NCBI GenBank assembly: GCA_000293845.2
Contig: ALYF01000003.1
Location: forward strand, 124,001 to 188,000
Origin: an alpha proteobacterium IMCC14465
GTDB taxonomy: Bacteria > Pseudomonadota > Alphaproteobacteria > RS24
Length of the DNA: 64,000 nucleotides
Direction of reading: 5' to 3'
Shown here: positions 50,155-58,636 of the stretch, in pieces
Numbering within the stretch: position 1 is the stretch's first letter
Layout: the number at the start of each line of letters is the position of its first letter
Translations under genes and position numbers: made by a program
The notes under the pieces: generated by a model
What the model was told of the DNA's origin: nothing
The model's input: the letters and a program-made list of their open reading frames with translations, nothing else
Databases searched by the model: none

Positions 50155-51096
50155 CTATCGGCTTTTAAAGCGAGAAAGATAATGCGGTAGAACCGCCTCA
50201 ATAGGGGTCGGCGCGATATCCAACTCACCCAAACCAGGCAATTTTTCATCTGCAATATTATCAGAACGAAGCATCACCACCTGATCAGGTGTCAAAGGCG
50301 GGTTCGGCAAAAACTGCGTGAAACGACTAATCAGTTGCGCTGCGAAAAATGGCAAAGGTGCGAGAATTCTCTTCTGCCCCGTATGGCGCAACATGATTTC
50401 CATCAGATTTTTGAAACTGAAAATATCCGGTCCGCCCAATTCATAAGTCTTACCGCCGCAATCCTTATCTTCCAGCGTCGCGCAGACAGCTTGCGCCACA
50501 TCCTGAACGGCCACCGGTTGATAAAGCGTTTCCCCGCCTCCCACCAAAGGCAGGGCTGGTGCCAATGTCGCCATTTTGGCAAAGCGGTTGAAAAAATCAT
50601 CTTCCGGCCCAATAACAATGGACGGGCGCAAAATCACAGCTTGCGGGATAGCTTCAAGTACTGCCGCTTCACCGGCGGCTTTACTGCGGGCATAAGCGGC
50701 GTCACTTTCAAAAGACGCGCCAATAGCTGAGAGCTGGACGAATTTTTGTACGCCTTCTGAGGCGGCGGCGTCAGCAACAGTCCGCGCGCCATCTGCCTGA
50801 ACGGCTGAAAATTTCTGCTTACCTGACTCGTAAAGTATGCCGACAAGATTAATCACCGCATCCACGCCCTTAACGGCTTTGCGAACGCTGGCCTCGTCGC
50901 GAATATTGGCCTGCATAATTGCCACCTGACCGACAGCACCGGCCGTTTTGAGGAACAGCGCTTCATTAGGGCGGCGAACGGCAACACGCACGCGCCAACC
51001 TCGCTTAACCAGCGCGCGCACGATGTGGCGACCTAGAAAACCGGAGCCACCAAAGACGGTGACAACCTGAGAAGCAGAACTGACTGTTCGTGACAT
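50155..51096 (-). CDS. NAD(P)-binding SDR protein of the complex I NDUFA9-like family
   Basis: The Rossmann motif VTVFGGSGFLGRHIVRAL starts the protein. VDAVINLVGILYESG and the Tyr-less active site (VQLSAIGASFESDAAYARSKAAGE keeps Y-x3-K) are typical of the atypical SDR group that includes NDUFA9, a complex I accessory subunit. The length is 313 residues. Alphaproteobacterial members sit next to uppP, as here. Whether it joins complex I is not shown by sequence. Confidence 0.87.
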   Translation of the reverse strand: MSRTVSSASQVVTVFGGSGFLGRHIVRALVKRGWRVRVAVRRPNEALFLKTAGAVGQVAIMQANIRDEASVRKAVKGVDAVINLVGILYESGKQKFSAVQADGARTVADAAASEGVQKFVQLSAIGASFESDAAYARSKAAGEAAVLEAIPQAVILRPSIVIGPEDDFFNRFAKMATLAPALPLVGGGETLYQPVAVQDVAQAVCATLEDKDCGGKTYELGGPDIFSFKNLMEIMLRHTGQKRILAPLPFFAAQLISRFTQFLPNPPLTPDQVVMLRSDNIADEKLPGLGELDIAPTPIEAVLPHYLSRFKSR

Positions 51097-51270
51097 AAAA
51101 ACCTCATGTGAGACGAAACCTTGCAGAACTTTATTATCCGAATTGCGGGGTCAGGTCGAGAAAAGAGTTGTCGCAGCAGGAGAAATCAGCCGCTACCGGC
51201 AAAAAGTAAAACCGATTGACAAGTCCCCCCCTGCGGCTTAATCAAATCTTCTGTATTTGCCCCTGTTATT

Positions 51271-51357
51271 GCCCAGGTGGCGGAATTGGTAGACGCGCTA
51301 GCTTCAGGTGCTAGTGCCCTTATGGGCGTGGAAGTTCGAGTCTTCTCCTGGGCACCA
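51271..51357 (+). tRNA. tRNA-Leu (anticodon CAG)
   Basis: An 87-base leucine tRNA: acceptor GCCCAGG with CCTGGGC, D arm GTGGCGGAATTGGTAGAC, anticodon arm CTAGC-TTCAGGT-GCTAG giving CAG, a long variable arm (TGCCCTTATGGGCG), T arm GGAAGTTCGAGTCTTCT with encoded ACCA end. Confidence 0.97.
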
Positions 51358-51432
51358 CGATTTAAGCACCCGATCGCCGATACGGAACACACGGGGGCGC
51401 CTTCCGCAAGCGACGCGGTCTGGCAGTGACAT

Positions 51433-51462
51433 GCAGTATCAGGCAGTATCAGGCAGTATCAG
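51433..51462. repeat. Tandem 10-bp repeat, three copies
   Basis: Three perfect copies of gcagtatcag lie in the spacer between tRNA-Leu and the RNase D gene. No function is evident. Confidence 0.9.
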
Positions 51463-51577
51463 GCTGAATAATTTCACTTGCTTTTTACCTGTAAGATGAC
51501 CTAACAGCAAAACACTGTTATAAAGTTCTTATGACAATTTTCAGATTTATCCGCTGACTTCAGGAAGGTTTTGACCC

Positions 51578-52192
51578 ATGAGTATTATGTTTCACAAAGG
51601 TGATTTGCCGGACGATGTGACCTTTACAGGCAGCGTCGCTGTGGATACGGAAACCCTTGGCCTGAAAACATTGCGTGACAAGCTGTGTCTGGTGCAACTC
51701 TCGGCAGGAGACGGCACGGCGCATATTGTGCAACTGGACCGCGAAACCTATGAAGCGCCAAATCTGAAAAAACTGCTTGGCGACCGCAATGTGGTGAAGA
51801 TTTTCCATTATGCGCGTTTTGATGTCGCGGTTATCGCGCATTATCTTAGAGTTCATTGCGCGCCTTTATGGTGCACAAAAATCGGCTCCAAACTGGCGCG
51901 CACCTATACTGACCGTCACGGGTTAAAAGATTTGTGCCGCGAATTGCTCAGTGTGGACCTCTCCAAACAACAACAAAGCTCAGATTGGGGCGCCGATGAA
52001 TTAAGCGATGCCCAACTTCAATATGCGGCATCTGATGTGCTTTACCTGCACCAGCTCCAACTTGAGTTGACAAAAATTTTGGAACGCGAAGGTCGACTGG
52101 ATATGGCTTTGGCTTGCTTTGATTTTGTTCTGGTACGCGCGGCAATGGATATTGCTGGCTGGGAAGATATGGATATTTTCTCACATCATTAA
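51578..52192 (+). CDS. rnd: Short ribonuclease D (3'–5' exonuclease)
   Basis: A DEDDy-type exonuclease: VAVDTETLGLKTL supplies the first acidic pair, KIFHYARFDVAVIAHYL the second aspartate, and YAASDVLYLHQL the tyrosine and last aspartate. At 204 residues it consists of the exonuclease domain only, without the HRDC domains of E. coli RNase D; this short form is common in alphaproteobacteria beside the lpt genes. It is likely to act in trimming stable RNAs. Confidence 0.93.
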   Translation: MSIMFHKGDLPDDVTFTGSVAVDTETLGLKTLRDKLCLVQLSAGDGTAHIVQLDRETYEAPNLKKLLGDRNVVKIFHYARFDVAVIAHYLRVHCAPLWCTKIGSKLARTYTDRHGLKDLCRELLSVDLSKQQQSSDWGADELSDAQLQYAASDVLYLHQLQLELTKILEREGRLDMALACFDFVLVRAAMDIAGWEDMDIFSHH

Positions 52193-52195
52193 TAT

Positions 52196-52876
52196 GTGAG
52201 GACAAAAGCATCGAGCATGACGGATACAGCCCCGCGCCAACAGAAAAATAAAGCCTCCTCGACCCAGAGATATTCCCAACGCGTCAGACAATTAAAAATC
52301 ATACTTCCGGTGACGGCAGGGCTTTTGCTGGTTGTTATCTTCTTCCTCATTCAACCCAATACCGCCAACGCGCCGGTAAAGTTTGAAAGCGCAACCCTCA
52401 CAAATGAGGGCGTGGTCATCCAAAACCCCGTTTTTTCCGACTCCAGCGAAAACGGTGAACCATTTGACCTATCTGCAGCATCAGCCAGAGAAGATTTAAC
52501 CAATCCGGGGCGGGTTTACCTCGACAAGCTCCGTGCCTCAATGACAAGCCGGGATAATATTCTGATTGAGCTGGTCGCGCCGAAAGGGGACATGCTGAGA
52601 ACGCAAAAAACACTCACCCTTTCAGAGACGCGCTTGAATGGTGACAGAGTTCCGGTTTCTCTCCTCACCTCAAATGGCTACCGCATGGATATGCATGATT
52701 TAAACGTCGATTTCGACAAAAGATCCGCTCAAACAGACAAAGAAGTCACGGGCGAAGGCCCGATTGGTCGCTTCCGTGCGGATAAAATGATTTTACAACC
52801 AGATGCCAACCAACTCTCTTTTATTGGCGATGTGCGTATTCGCATCACCCCGCAAAATAAAGGGGGGACGCAATGA
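52196..52876 (+). CDS. lptC: LPS export system protein LptC
   Basis: LptC is the bitopic inner-membrane component that passes lipopolysaccharide from the LptBFG transporter to LptA. One membrane helix (LKIILPVTAGLLLVVIFFLI) is followed by a periplasmic beta-jellyroll of about 160 residues. The length and position before lptA support the call. Sequence similarity in this family is low. The start may be the GTG at 52196 or the ATG at 52217. Four bases overlap lptA. Confidence 0.88.
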   Translation: MRTKASSMTDTAPRQQKNKASSTQRYSQRVRQLKIILPVTAGLLLVVIFFLIQPNTANAPVKFESATLTNEGVVIQNPVFSDSSENGEPFDLSAASAREDLTNPGRVYLDKLRASMTSRDNILIELVAPKGDMLRTQKTLTLSETRLNGDRVPVSLLTSNGYRMDMHDLNVDFDKRSAQTDKEVTGEGPIGRFRADKMILQPDANQLSFIGDVRIRITPQNKGGTQ

Positions 52877-53412
52877 ACACGTTTCAGGCGGCACTTATGT
52901 CGGTGACATGTGGTGTAGGTCTCTTGAGCCTCGCAAGTCTCGCAAGCATCACGGCCCATGCGCAAACAAGCTCCAGCCATCTCTTCAAGACAGATACCAA
53001 AGCAGAAATCTCACTCCAGACAGACCAGCTGGATATTGAGCTTGATGAGAAAACCGGCACCCAACAAGCCATTTTACGCGGTCATGTCCGCGCGGCGCAG
53101 GGGCCACTTACCCTAGAAAGCGATAAGGCGGTTCTCCAAAATCCAGCCGGGCAGGTCGGCACAATAAAGGTCAGTGGCAATGTCGTGATTATGTCGAAAA
53201 ATGGTCAGCAGGCAAAAGGCGACTGGGCCGCTTATGAAATTGATAAGAAAATTATCACCATGGGCGATAAGGTGACCTTGCATCAAAATGGGAACAAGCT
53301 TCAGGGGCAAAAACTCATTATCGACACGCTAACAGGTATTGGCACCTTAACCGCAGATGCAAAACAGCCGGGAAGCCGGGTGCGCGGTGTGCTGACTCCA
53401 GGCCAAAAATAA
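52873..53412 (+). CDS. lptA: LPS transport protein LptA
   Basis: LptA forms the periplasmic bridge for LPS. A signal peptide ends near SITAHAQTSS and is followed by an OstA/LptA beta-jellyroll: LDIELDEKTGTQQAILRGHV, KVSGNVVIMSKNGQQAKGDW and ITMGDKVTLHQNGNKLQGQK are repeated strand pairs. The length is 179 residues. It overlaps lptC and precedes lptB. Confidence 0.94.
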   Translation: MNTFQAALMSVTCGVGLLSLASLASITAHAQTSSSHLFKTDTKAEISLQTDQLDIELDEKTGTQQAILRGHVRAAQGPLTLESDKAVLQNPAGQVGTIKVSGNVVIMSKNGQQAKGDWAAYEIDKKIITMGDKVTLHQNGNKLQGQKLIIDTLTGIGTLTADAKQPGSRVRGVLTPGQK

Positions 53413-53492
53413 ACATATAAAATAAAGCAAATTATCAACGTCTCATACTTGTACATTTGCCGAGATTGGCTAGACTTTAACTGAGGTATATC

Positions 53493-54275
53493 TTGTTGGA
53501 TTCACAAAACAAAACAAACGACGCCAAGCTGGCGACAGGTTTTTCCGACAGCACTTCAGGGCTTGAAGTGCGCGGCATCAGCAAATCTTTTGATAAGAGA
53601 CCCGTGGTTCGAGACATCTCGCTGAAGGTTTCCCGCGGCGAATCTGTCGGCATTCTGGGCCCCAATGGGGCGGGTAAAACCACCTGCTTTTATATGATTA
53701 CGGGGCAAATTCCAGCCGATAACGGCGCCATACTTCTGGATGGTGAGGATGTCACAAACCTGCCCATGTATCGCCGCGCACGGCTTGGCATTGGCTATCT
53801 GCCACAAGAAGCGTCAATTTTTCGAGGCCTATCTGTTGAAAATAATATTCTGGCTATTCTGGAAGTGATTGAGCCGGATATTGATCTACGCCACAAAAAA
53901 CTCGAAAACTTACTTGCCGAATTTGCTATTGAACATTTGCGCCATCATAAGGGTGTGTCTTTATCCGGCGGTGAGAGACGGCGCGTAGAAATTGCCCGCG
54001 CACTTGCAACCGACCCATCTTATTTATTACTGGATGAACCTTTTGCCGGCATTGACCCGATAGCCGTGAATGATATTCGTGAACTGGTGTCGCTGCTGAA
54101 AAATCGCGGGGTCGGTGTTTTGATTACCGACCATAATGTACGCGAGACTTTGGGCATTATCGACCGGGCGATTATTGTCCATGACGGGCATGTCCTGACA
54201 GATGGAACACCACAAGAGATAATTAATAATGATGACGTACGCAGGCTTTATCTTGGGGAAGGGTTTAAACTGTAA
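53493..54275 (+). CDS. lptB: LPS export ABC transporter ATP-binding protein LptB
   Basis: LptB powers LPS extraction. Walker A is GPNGAGKTTCFYMITGQ, the signature is LSGGERRRVEIARAL, and Walker B is LLLDEPFAGIDP; the LptB-typical end is DDVRRLYLGEGF. A TTG start at 53493 is supported by CTGAGG six bases before it; no ATG is available nearby. The length of 260 residues includes an N-terminal extension of about 20 residues. rpoN, which often follows lptB, is not present here. Confidence 0.96.
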   Translation: MLDSQNKTNDAKLATGFSDSTSGLEVRGISKSFDKRPVVRDISLKVSRGESVGILGPNGAGKTTCFYMITGQIPADNGAILLDGEDVTNLPMYRRARLGIGYLPQEASIFRGLSVENNILAILEVIEPDIDLRHKKLENLLAEFAIEHLRHHKGVSLSGGERRRVEIARALATDPSYLLLDEPFAGIDPIAVNDIRELVSLLKNRGVGVLITDHNVRETLGIIDRAIIVHDGHVLTDGTPQEIINNDDVRRLYLGEGFKL

Positions 54276-54328
54276 AACCACCTCATTTGAACCGCTAAAT
54301 GTAAATGGGAGGCGTAAAGGAGAGAGAA

Positions 54329-54904
54329 ATGCAAATAAAGATTACCGGCAAGCATATCGATACGGGCGATGCGCTAAGAGAGCATGTTGAAAACAACATT
54401 GAAGCGTCCATTAGCAAATATTTTGAACGCGGCGCAGAGACGAACATAATCTTTTCCAAACAGGGACATTTTTTCCGTGCCGATTGCACCATACATCTCG
54501 ACTCGGGCCTGCTTATTAAATCCAGCGCCGATAATGATGATATTTATGCGTGTTTTGACAATGCCCTGCAAAAAGCCGAAAAACAATTACGTCGTTACAA
54601 AAGGCGTCTGAAAAACCATCATATTCAAGGCGGCAAGCGGGTTGACCAGCTTAACGCGATTTCACGCATCATTGCGCCAGAACCTGAAAATGAGGAATTA
54701 CCCGAAGAATGGTCGCCAATTACTATTGCGGAGGACAGCATTTCTGTGCCAAAACTCTCCGTGAGTGAAGCCGTCATGCAAATGGAAATGTCGCATGAGG
54801 ATTTTCTGATTTTCAGAAATGGCAGTCACGGTAGGCTGAACATCGTCCACCGTCGCCCAGACGGAAATATTGGCTGGATTGACCCTGAGGAAAATGCCAT
54901 ATAA
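54329..54904 (+). CDS. hpf: Ribosome hibernation promoting factor (long form)
   Basis: HPF stops ribosome activity in stationary phase; the long form makes 100S dimers. The N-terminal domain begins QIKITGKHIDTGDALREHVE and contains KAEKQLRRYKRRLK. A second domain after a linker (SVSEAVMQMEMSHEDFLIFR, IVHRRPDGNIGWIDPEE) is the dimerising domain of long HPF. The ATG at 54329 is chosen because AGGAGAG lies just upstream. The length is 191 residues. It sits between lptB and ptsN, as usual. Confidence 0.95.
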   Translation: MQIKITGKHIDTGDALREHVENNIEASISKYFERGAETNIIFSKQGHFFRADCTIHLDSGLLIKSSADNDDIYACFDNALQKAEKQLRRYKRRLKNHHIQGGKRVDQLNAISRIIAPEPENEELPEEWSPITIAEDSISVPKLSVSEAVMQMEMSHEDFLIFRNGSHGRLNIVHRRPDGNIGWIDPEENAI

Positions 54905-54973
54905 AGCCGGTTTGAGACCAAATTATGGTCAGGTAATGCCTAGATAATAGGAAGACGCAAGTCTATCTGAACA

Positions 54974-55432
54974 ATGCAATTATCGGAATTTTTAAGCCCC
55001 GACCGCGTTTTAGCGGGCGTGAAGGCATCTGGAAAAAAACAGATATTGCAGTTTCTCACGGAACATGCCGCCGCGCATACACAGCTTGATGCTCATGACC
55101 TTATGCATACATTACTCGAACGGGAAAAACTCGGCTCGACAGGTGTTGGTCACGGTGTCGCCATTCCGCATGGGAAGAATGAAGCCCTGGAGGAACTTAT
55201 CGGTTTTTTTGCCCTTCTTGAGCGTCCCGTCCCCTTTGACGCCATTGACCAAGAGCCCGTGGATATGGTGTTTCTACTGCTCGCCCCAACCACGGCTGGC
55301 GCTCAGCATCTCAAGGCACTGGCAACAATTTCTCGCCTGATGCGCGACGATAATATTGTCGCGAAAATCCGTAACGCCAATCATGCAGACGCCATTTATG
55401 CCCTGCTAACCGACCCGGATATCACCAGTTAG
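54974..55432 (+). CDS. ptsN: PTS IIA-like nitrogen regulatory protein PtsN
   Basis: PtsN (EIIA-Ntr) is phosphorylated on a histidine by the nitrogen PTS and regulates transporters and stress responses, for example potassium uptake. The phosphorylated histidine is in GVAIPHGKNEAL, and the family segment LLAPTTAGAQHLKALATISR is intact. The length is 152 residues. It follows hpf by 69 bases. Confidence 0.95.
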   Translation: MQLSEFLSPDRVLAGVKASGKKQILQFLTEHAAAHTQLDAHDLMHTLLEREKLGSTGVGHGVAIPHGKNEALEELIGFFALLERPVPFDAIDQEPVDMVFLLLAPTTAGAQHLKALATISRLMRDDNIVAKIRNANHADAIYALLTDPDITS

Positions 55433-55464
55433 TTTTTAAGCGCTAAATTTGCTATCAAAGCCTC

Positions 55465-55686
55465 ATGAATGCCGTTGAAAATAATATTAAAAAGAAATTT
55501 GGCGCGCGCGTCAGAACTTTGCGAACTGAAAAAGGCTGGTCACAGGAAGACTTTGCTTTTGAATGTGGTTTGCACAGGACTTACATTGGCGCCGTTGAAC
55601 GCGGAGAGCGTAATGTCTCACTTGAGAATATCAAAAAGATAGCCGATACATTCAAAATCGATATTGCCGAGCTCTTTCGAAGCTAG
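55465..55686 (+). CDS. Small XRE-family helix–turn–helix regulator
   Basis: A 73-residue protein made up of a single HTH_3 domain: FGARVRTLRTEKGWSQEDFA and HRTYIGAVERGERNVSLENI cover the recognition helices. No effector domain is present. Such proteins often regulate a neighbour or themselves; no target is evident. It lies 32 bases past ptsN and ends just before tRNA-Ala on the other strand. Confidence 0.88.
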   Translation: MNAVENNIKKKFGARVRTLRTEKGWSQEDFAFECGLHRTYIGAVERGERNVSLENIKKIADTFKIDIAELFRS

Positions 55687-55710
55687 AAAAACCGGACTGT
55701 AAAAGAATAA

Positions 55711-55786
<76 letters not shown>

Positions 55787-55906
55787 CAAAGTGATATATC
55801 AAGACGGCATATAAGGTTATACCGTCTAAAAGATTGAGCGGAACTTAGGTAATTTATCTGTGTCAATCAAGAAGATTTTATGACGGGTTCAGGATAACGA
55901 AAAAGC

Positions 55907-56365
55907 CTATTCTTCATTATCATCAATCAGGGCGACATCGCTGTCATCCTCATCAATTTCATCTTCCTCGAAATCTTCTTCAAATGCGTCAAACTCTTTC
56001 AACTCGGAAAGCTCATCATCCTCTTCATCCTCATCGTCACTGAGGTCATCCTCAATTGTGTCTTCTAAGGATACGGTCGTGTCATCATCTGCAATGTCAA
56101 CATCTTCTGCTTCATCTGCTTCCAAGGCAGCTTCCTCGACAACAGGTTTTTCTTTGACCGGTGCTACAGGGGCGGACGGCTTAGAAGGTGCAACAGCTTC
56201 TTCATATGGGGTTTCACATTTAGGGCATATGATTGGCGTTTTATCCAAATCATAAAACTTCGCACCGCAAGATCCGCAAATGCGCTTAATACCGAGTTTT
56301 CCTTTTGAAACTTCTTTGGACACTTTTATAACTCCAGCAAGAATTCCACTTTTTTCCATTGCCAC
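55907..56365 (-). CDS. TIGR02300-family zinc-ribbon protein with acidic tail
   Basis: The N-terminal third contains the family segment LGIKRICGSCGAKFYDLDKT with PIICPKCETPYEE, a four-cysteine zinc ribbon. The remainder is a low-complexity Asp/Glu run ending DVALIDDNEE. Alphaproteobacterial members are commonly encoded next to aroA, as here, divergently. No function is established that I know of. An extra basic segment (GVIKVSKEVSKGK) precedes the zinc ribbon; alternative starts exist there. Confidence 0.88.
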   Translation of the reverse strand: MAMEKSGILAGVIKVSKEVSKGKLGIKRICGSCGAKFYDLDKTPIICPKCETPYEEAVAPSKPSAPVAPVKEKPVVEEAALEADEAEDVDIADDDTTVSLEDTIEDDLSDDEDEEDDELSELKEFDAFEEDFEEDEIDEDDSDVALIDDNEE

Positions 56366-56442
56366 AGAGAAAAGCCCCTGTCAAAAGCTAATATATTGAA
56401 TTTTTATTTTTTCTTAACATCTGTGAACATTAAACTGCCGTC

Positions 56443-57861
56443 ATGAAAAACAAAGAAACGCCTCAACCCGCTCATGCTGAGCGTGCGACCAAACCCTTTC
56501 GGGGAGAAATTCAGCTACCTGGCGATAAATCAATCTCTCATCGCAGCTTTATTTTATCTGCGCTGGCGGTCGGAACGTCCCGAATCCATGGGTTGTTGGA
56601 AGGTGACGATGTGCTGGCAACAGGTCGAGCCATGCAGGCCATGGGCGCGCAAACCACACGCTTATCGGACAATACATGGGAAGTTACAGGTCGCGGTGTT
56701 GGCGGCCTCATCAGCCCCGACGCACCGCTTGATTTTGGCAATTCTGGCACAGGTATAAGACTGACGCTCGGCGCCATGACAGGGTGTCCTGTCACAGCCA
56801 GATGCATTGGTGACGAATCACTTTCACGCCGCCCCATGGGACGGGTTACCGATCCTCTCACGCAAATGGGGGCAATGTTTGAATTTCACGGCGCGGCTGA
56901 TGGGCAATTACCCCTCACGCTGACCAGCCCGCAAAGAGCCCTGCCCATTGATTATGTCCTCCCCGTCGCCTCGGCACAGGTGAAATCTTGCATATTGCTC
57001 GCCGGTTTGGGTGCGCCAGGTGTCACCGCCGTAACCGAAAAACAATCTACCCGCGACCACACAGAAAATATGCTCGCTTTGTTTGGTGCTGATATTTCAT
57101 CCATCCCTGACGGAAAAGGCATCCCTGACGGAAAAGGCACCCCTGAGGGAAAAGGCCTCGGTAAAGGAAGACGTATCGAGCTCACCGGCGAGACAGAATT
57201 AAAAGCGACCACCATTAATGTGCCAGGCGACCCCTCCTCGGCAGCATTCCCACTGGTTGCCGGATTACTCTCTGACGGCGCTGAAATCAGATTGAATAAT
57301 GTCATGGTTAATCCCTATCGAAGTGGCCTGTGGGATTGCCTAAAAGAAATGGGCGGCAAAATTGAAGCTGTGAACGCACGTGAAGCGGCCGGAGAGCAAG
57401 TCGTCGATTATATTGTCAAAGGTTCAGATTTGGTCGGCATTGATGTGCCACCTGAAAAAGCACCCGATATGATTGACGAATTCCCTATCCTTGCTATGGC
57501 TGCGGCCTGCGCACGTGGCACCACACATCTACATGGATTGGCTGAATTGAGGGTCAAGGAAAGCGACCGCCTCGCCGCTATTGCCGACGGGCTTAAACTA
57601 TGTGGCGTATCTGTCACTGAAGGCGAAGATGATTTAGTGATTGAAGGATGTGGCGGTCCCGTTCCCGGTCTTATGAATAACGAGCCTGTTACAACTCATT
57701 TAGATCACCGCATTGCCATGAGTTTTCTGGTTCTGGGTCTCAATGCAGAAAACCGTATAACGATTGATGACGCGCGCATGATTGCCACCAGCTTCCCGAA
57801 TTTTTTCGAGCTTATGGCCACTTTGGGCGCAGAATTTAATACGACACATCCGGGCGCGTAA
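56443..57861 (+). CDS. aroA: 3-phosphoshikimate 1-carboxyvinyltransferase (EPSP synthase)
   Basis: AroA joins shikimate-3-phosphate and phosphoenolpyruvate in the chorismate pathway. LPGDKSISHRSFIL, LDFGNSGTGIRLTLGAMTG, the SRRPMGRVTDPL segment and MIDEFPILAMAAACARGTTH are all present. The length of 472 residues is longer than the usual 430–450, in part because of a repeated hexapeptide (I/T-P-D/E-G-K-G three times) at 57103–57156 in the loop before ELTGETELKA. It heads aroA–cmk–rpsA–ihfB. Confidence 0.97.
   Translation: MKNKETPQPAHAERATKPFRGEIQLPGDKSISHRSFILSALAVGTSRIHGLLEGDDVLATGRAMQAMGAQTTRLSDNTWEVTGRGVGGLISPDAPLDFGNSGTGIRLTLGAMTGCPVTARCIGDESLSRRPMGRVTDPLTQMGAMFEFHGAADGQLPLTLTSPQRALPIDYVLPVASAQVKSCILLAGLGAPGVTAVTEKQSTRDHTENMLALFGADISSIPDGKGIPDGKGTPEGKGLGKGRRIELTGETELKATTINVPGDPSSAAFPLVAGLLSDGAEIRLNNVMVNPYRSGLWDCLKEMGGKIEAVNAREAAGEQVVDYIVKGSDLVGIDVPPEKAPDMIDEFPILAMAAACARGTTHLHGLAELRVKESDRLAAIADGLKLCGVSVTEGEDDLVIEGCGGPVPGLMNNEPVTTHLDHRIAMSFLVLGLNAENRITIDDARMIATSFPNFFELMATLGAEFNTTHPGA
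57103..57156 (+). repeat. In-frame 18-bp tandem repeat inside aroA, three copies
   Basis: Three copies of atccctgacggaaaaggc, the third with two changes, encode three hexapeptides IPDGKG/TPEGKG. The frame is kept. The insert falls between conserved blocks, so activity is probably retained. Confidence 0.92.
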
Positions 57862-57864
57862 ATC

Positions 57865-58512
57865 ATGTCTCACCCTTCTCCCATCGCTATTGACGGACCA
57901 GCCGCAGCCGGCAAAGGGACGCTTGCCAAAAAGCTGGGCGCATATCTTAATTATGCATGTCTTGATACAGGCGCCTTATATCGCGGTGTTGCCCTGCTGG
58001 TTTTGCACGCACAAGCCGACCCTACCGACCCGCACGCATCCCTTAATGCCGCTCAGAAACTCGATATTGATGCGATTGACCAGACAGCCATTCGCAGTGC
58101 AGAAGTCGGACAAGCGGCGGCAGATGTCGCCGTACATCCGGAAGTGCGCAACTGTATTCTCGAACTGCAACGTCATTTTGCCGCCAATCCTCCTGCCGGA
58201 AAAGACGGGGCTATACTGGATGGGCGTGATATTGGCACTTTTGTCTGCCCGGATGCACCGGTGAAACTTTTTGTCACCGCAAGTGCTGAAATCCGCGCCC
58301 ATCGGCGCTGGCTGGAGCTTTCCGCCAGTGATAAGACGCTCAAAGAGGCTGATATTCTGGCGGCTGTCATTGCCCGCGATAAAAAAGATATGGAGCGCGC
58401 GATTGCGCCTTTACGACCGGCTGAAGATGCGCACTTGCTTGATACGTCAGATTTAGGTATAGAAAGCGCATTCGAGGCGGCTCTGAAGCTGATTGTATCA
58501 ATTGGCAGCTGA
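57865..58512 (+). CDS. cmk: Cytidylate kinase
   Basis: Cmk phosphorylates CMP and dCMP. The P-loop is IAIDGPAAAGKGTLAKKLG, and the LDTGALYRGVALL and DGRDIGTFVCPDAPVKLFVT segments follow. The length is 215 residues. It starts four bases after aroA and precedes rpsA, an arrangement shared by many proteobacteria. Confidence 0.97.
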   Translation: MSHPSPIAIDGPAAAGKGTLAKKLGAYLNYACLDTGALYRGVALLVLHAQADPTDPHASLNAAQKLDIDAIDQTAIRSAEVGQAAADVAVHPEVRNCILELQRHFAANPPAGKDGAILDGRDIGTFVCPDAPVKLFVTASAEIRAHRRWLELSASDKTLKEADILAAVIARDKKDMERAIAPLRPAEDAHLLDTSDLGIESAFEAALKLIVSIGS

Positions 58513-58636
58513 AATCCAAACCGCTCGGGTAATTTCATAATAGCTCTTTGCCGTCGCATGGTGTGACGGTTAGGGAAGACCGCCGGAAACAACCGGCCGG
58601 CACTTTTTTTATTTGATTATAAACAGGAGATGACAC

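Noticed and set aside
51186-51392. Open frame on the minus strand over the tRNA-Leu gene
   Set aside because: It is an antisense reading of tRNA-Leu and has no independent support.
51433-51462. Three-copy repeat, considered as a CRISPR fragment
   Set aside because: Units are only 10 bases, contiguous and without spacers, and no cas gene is present.
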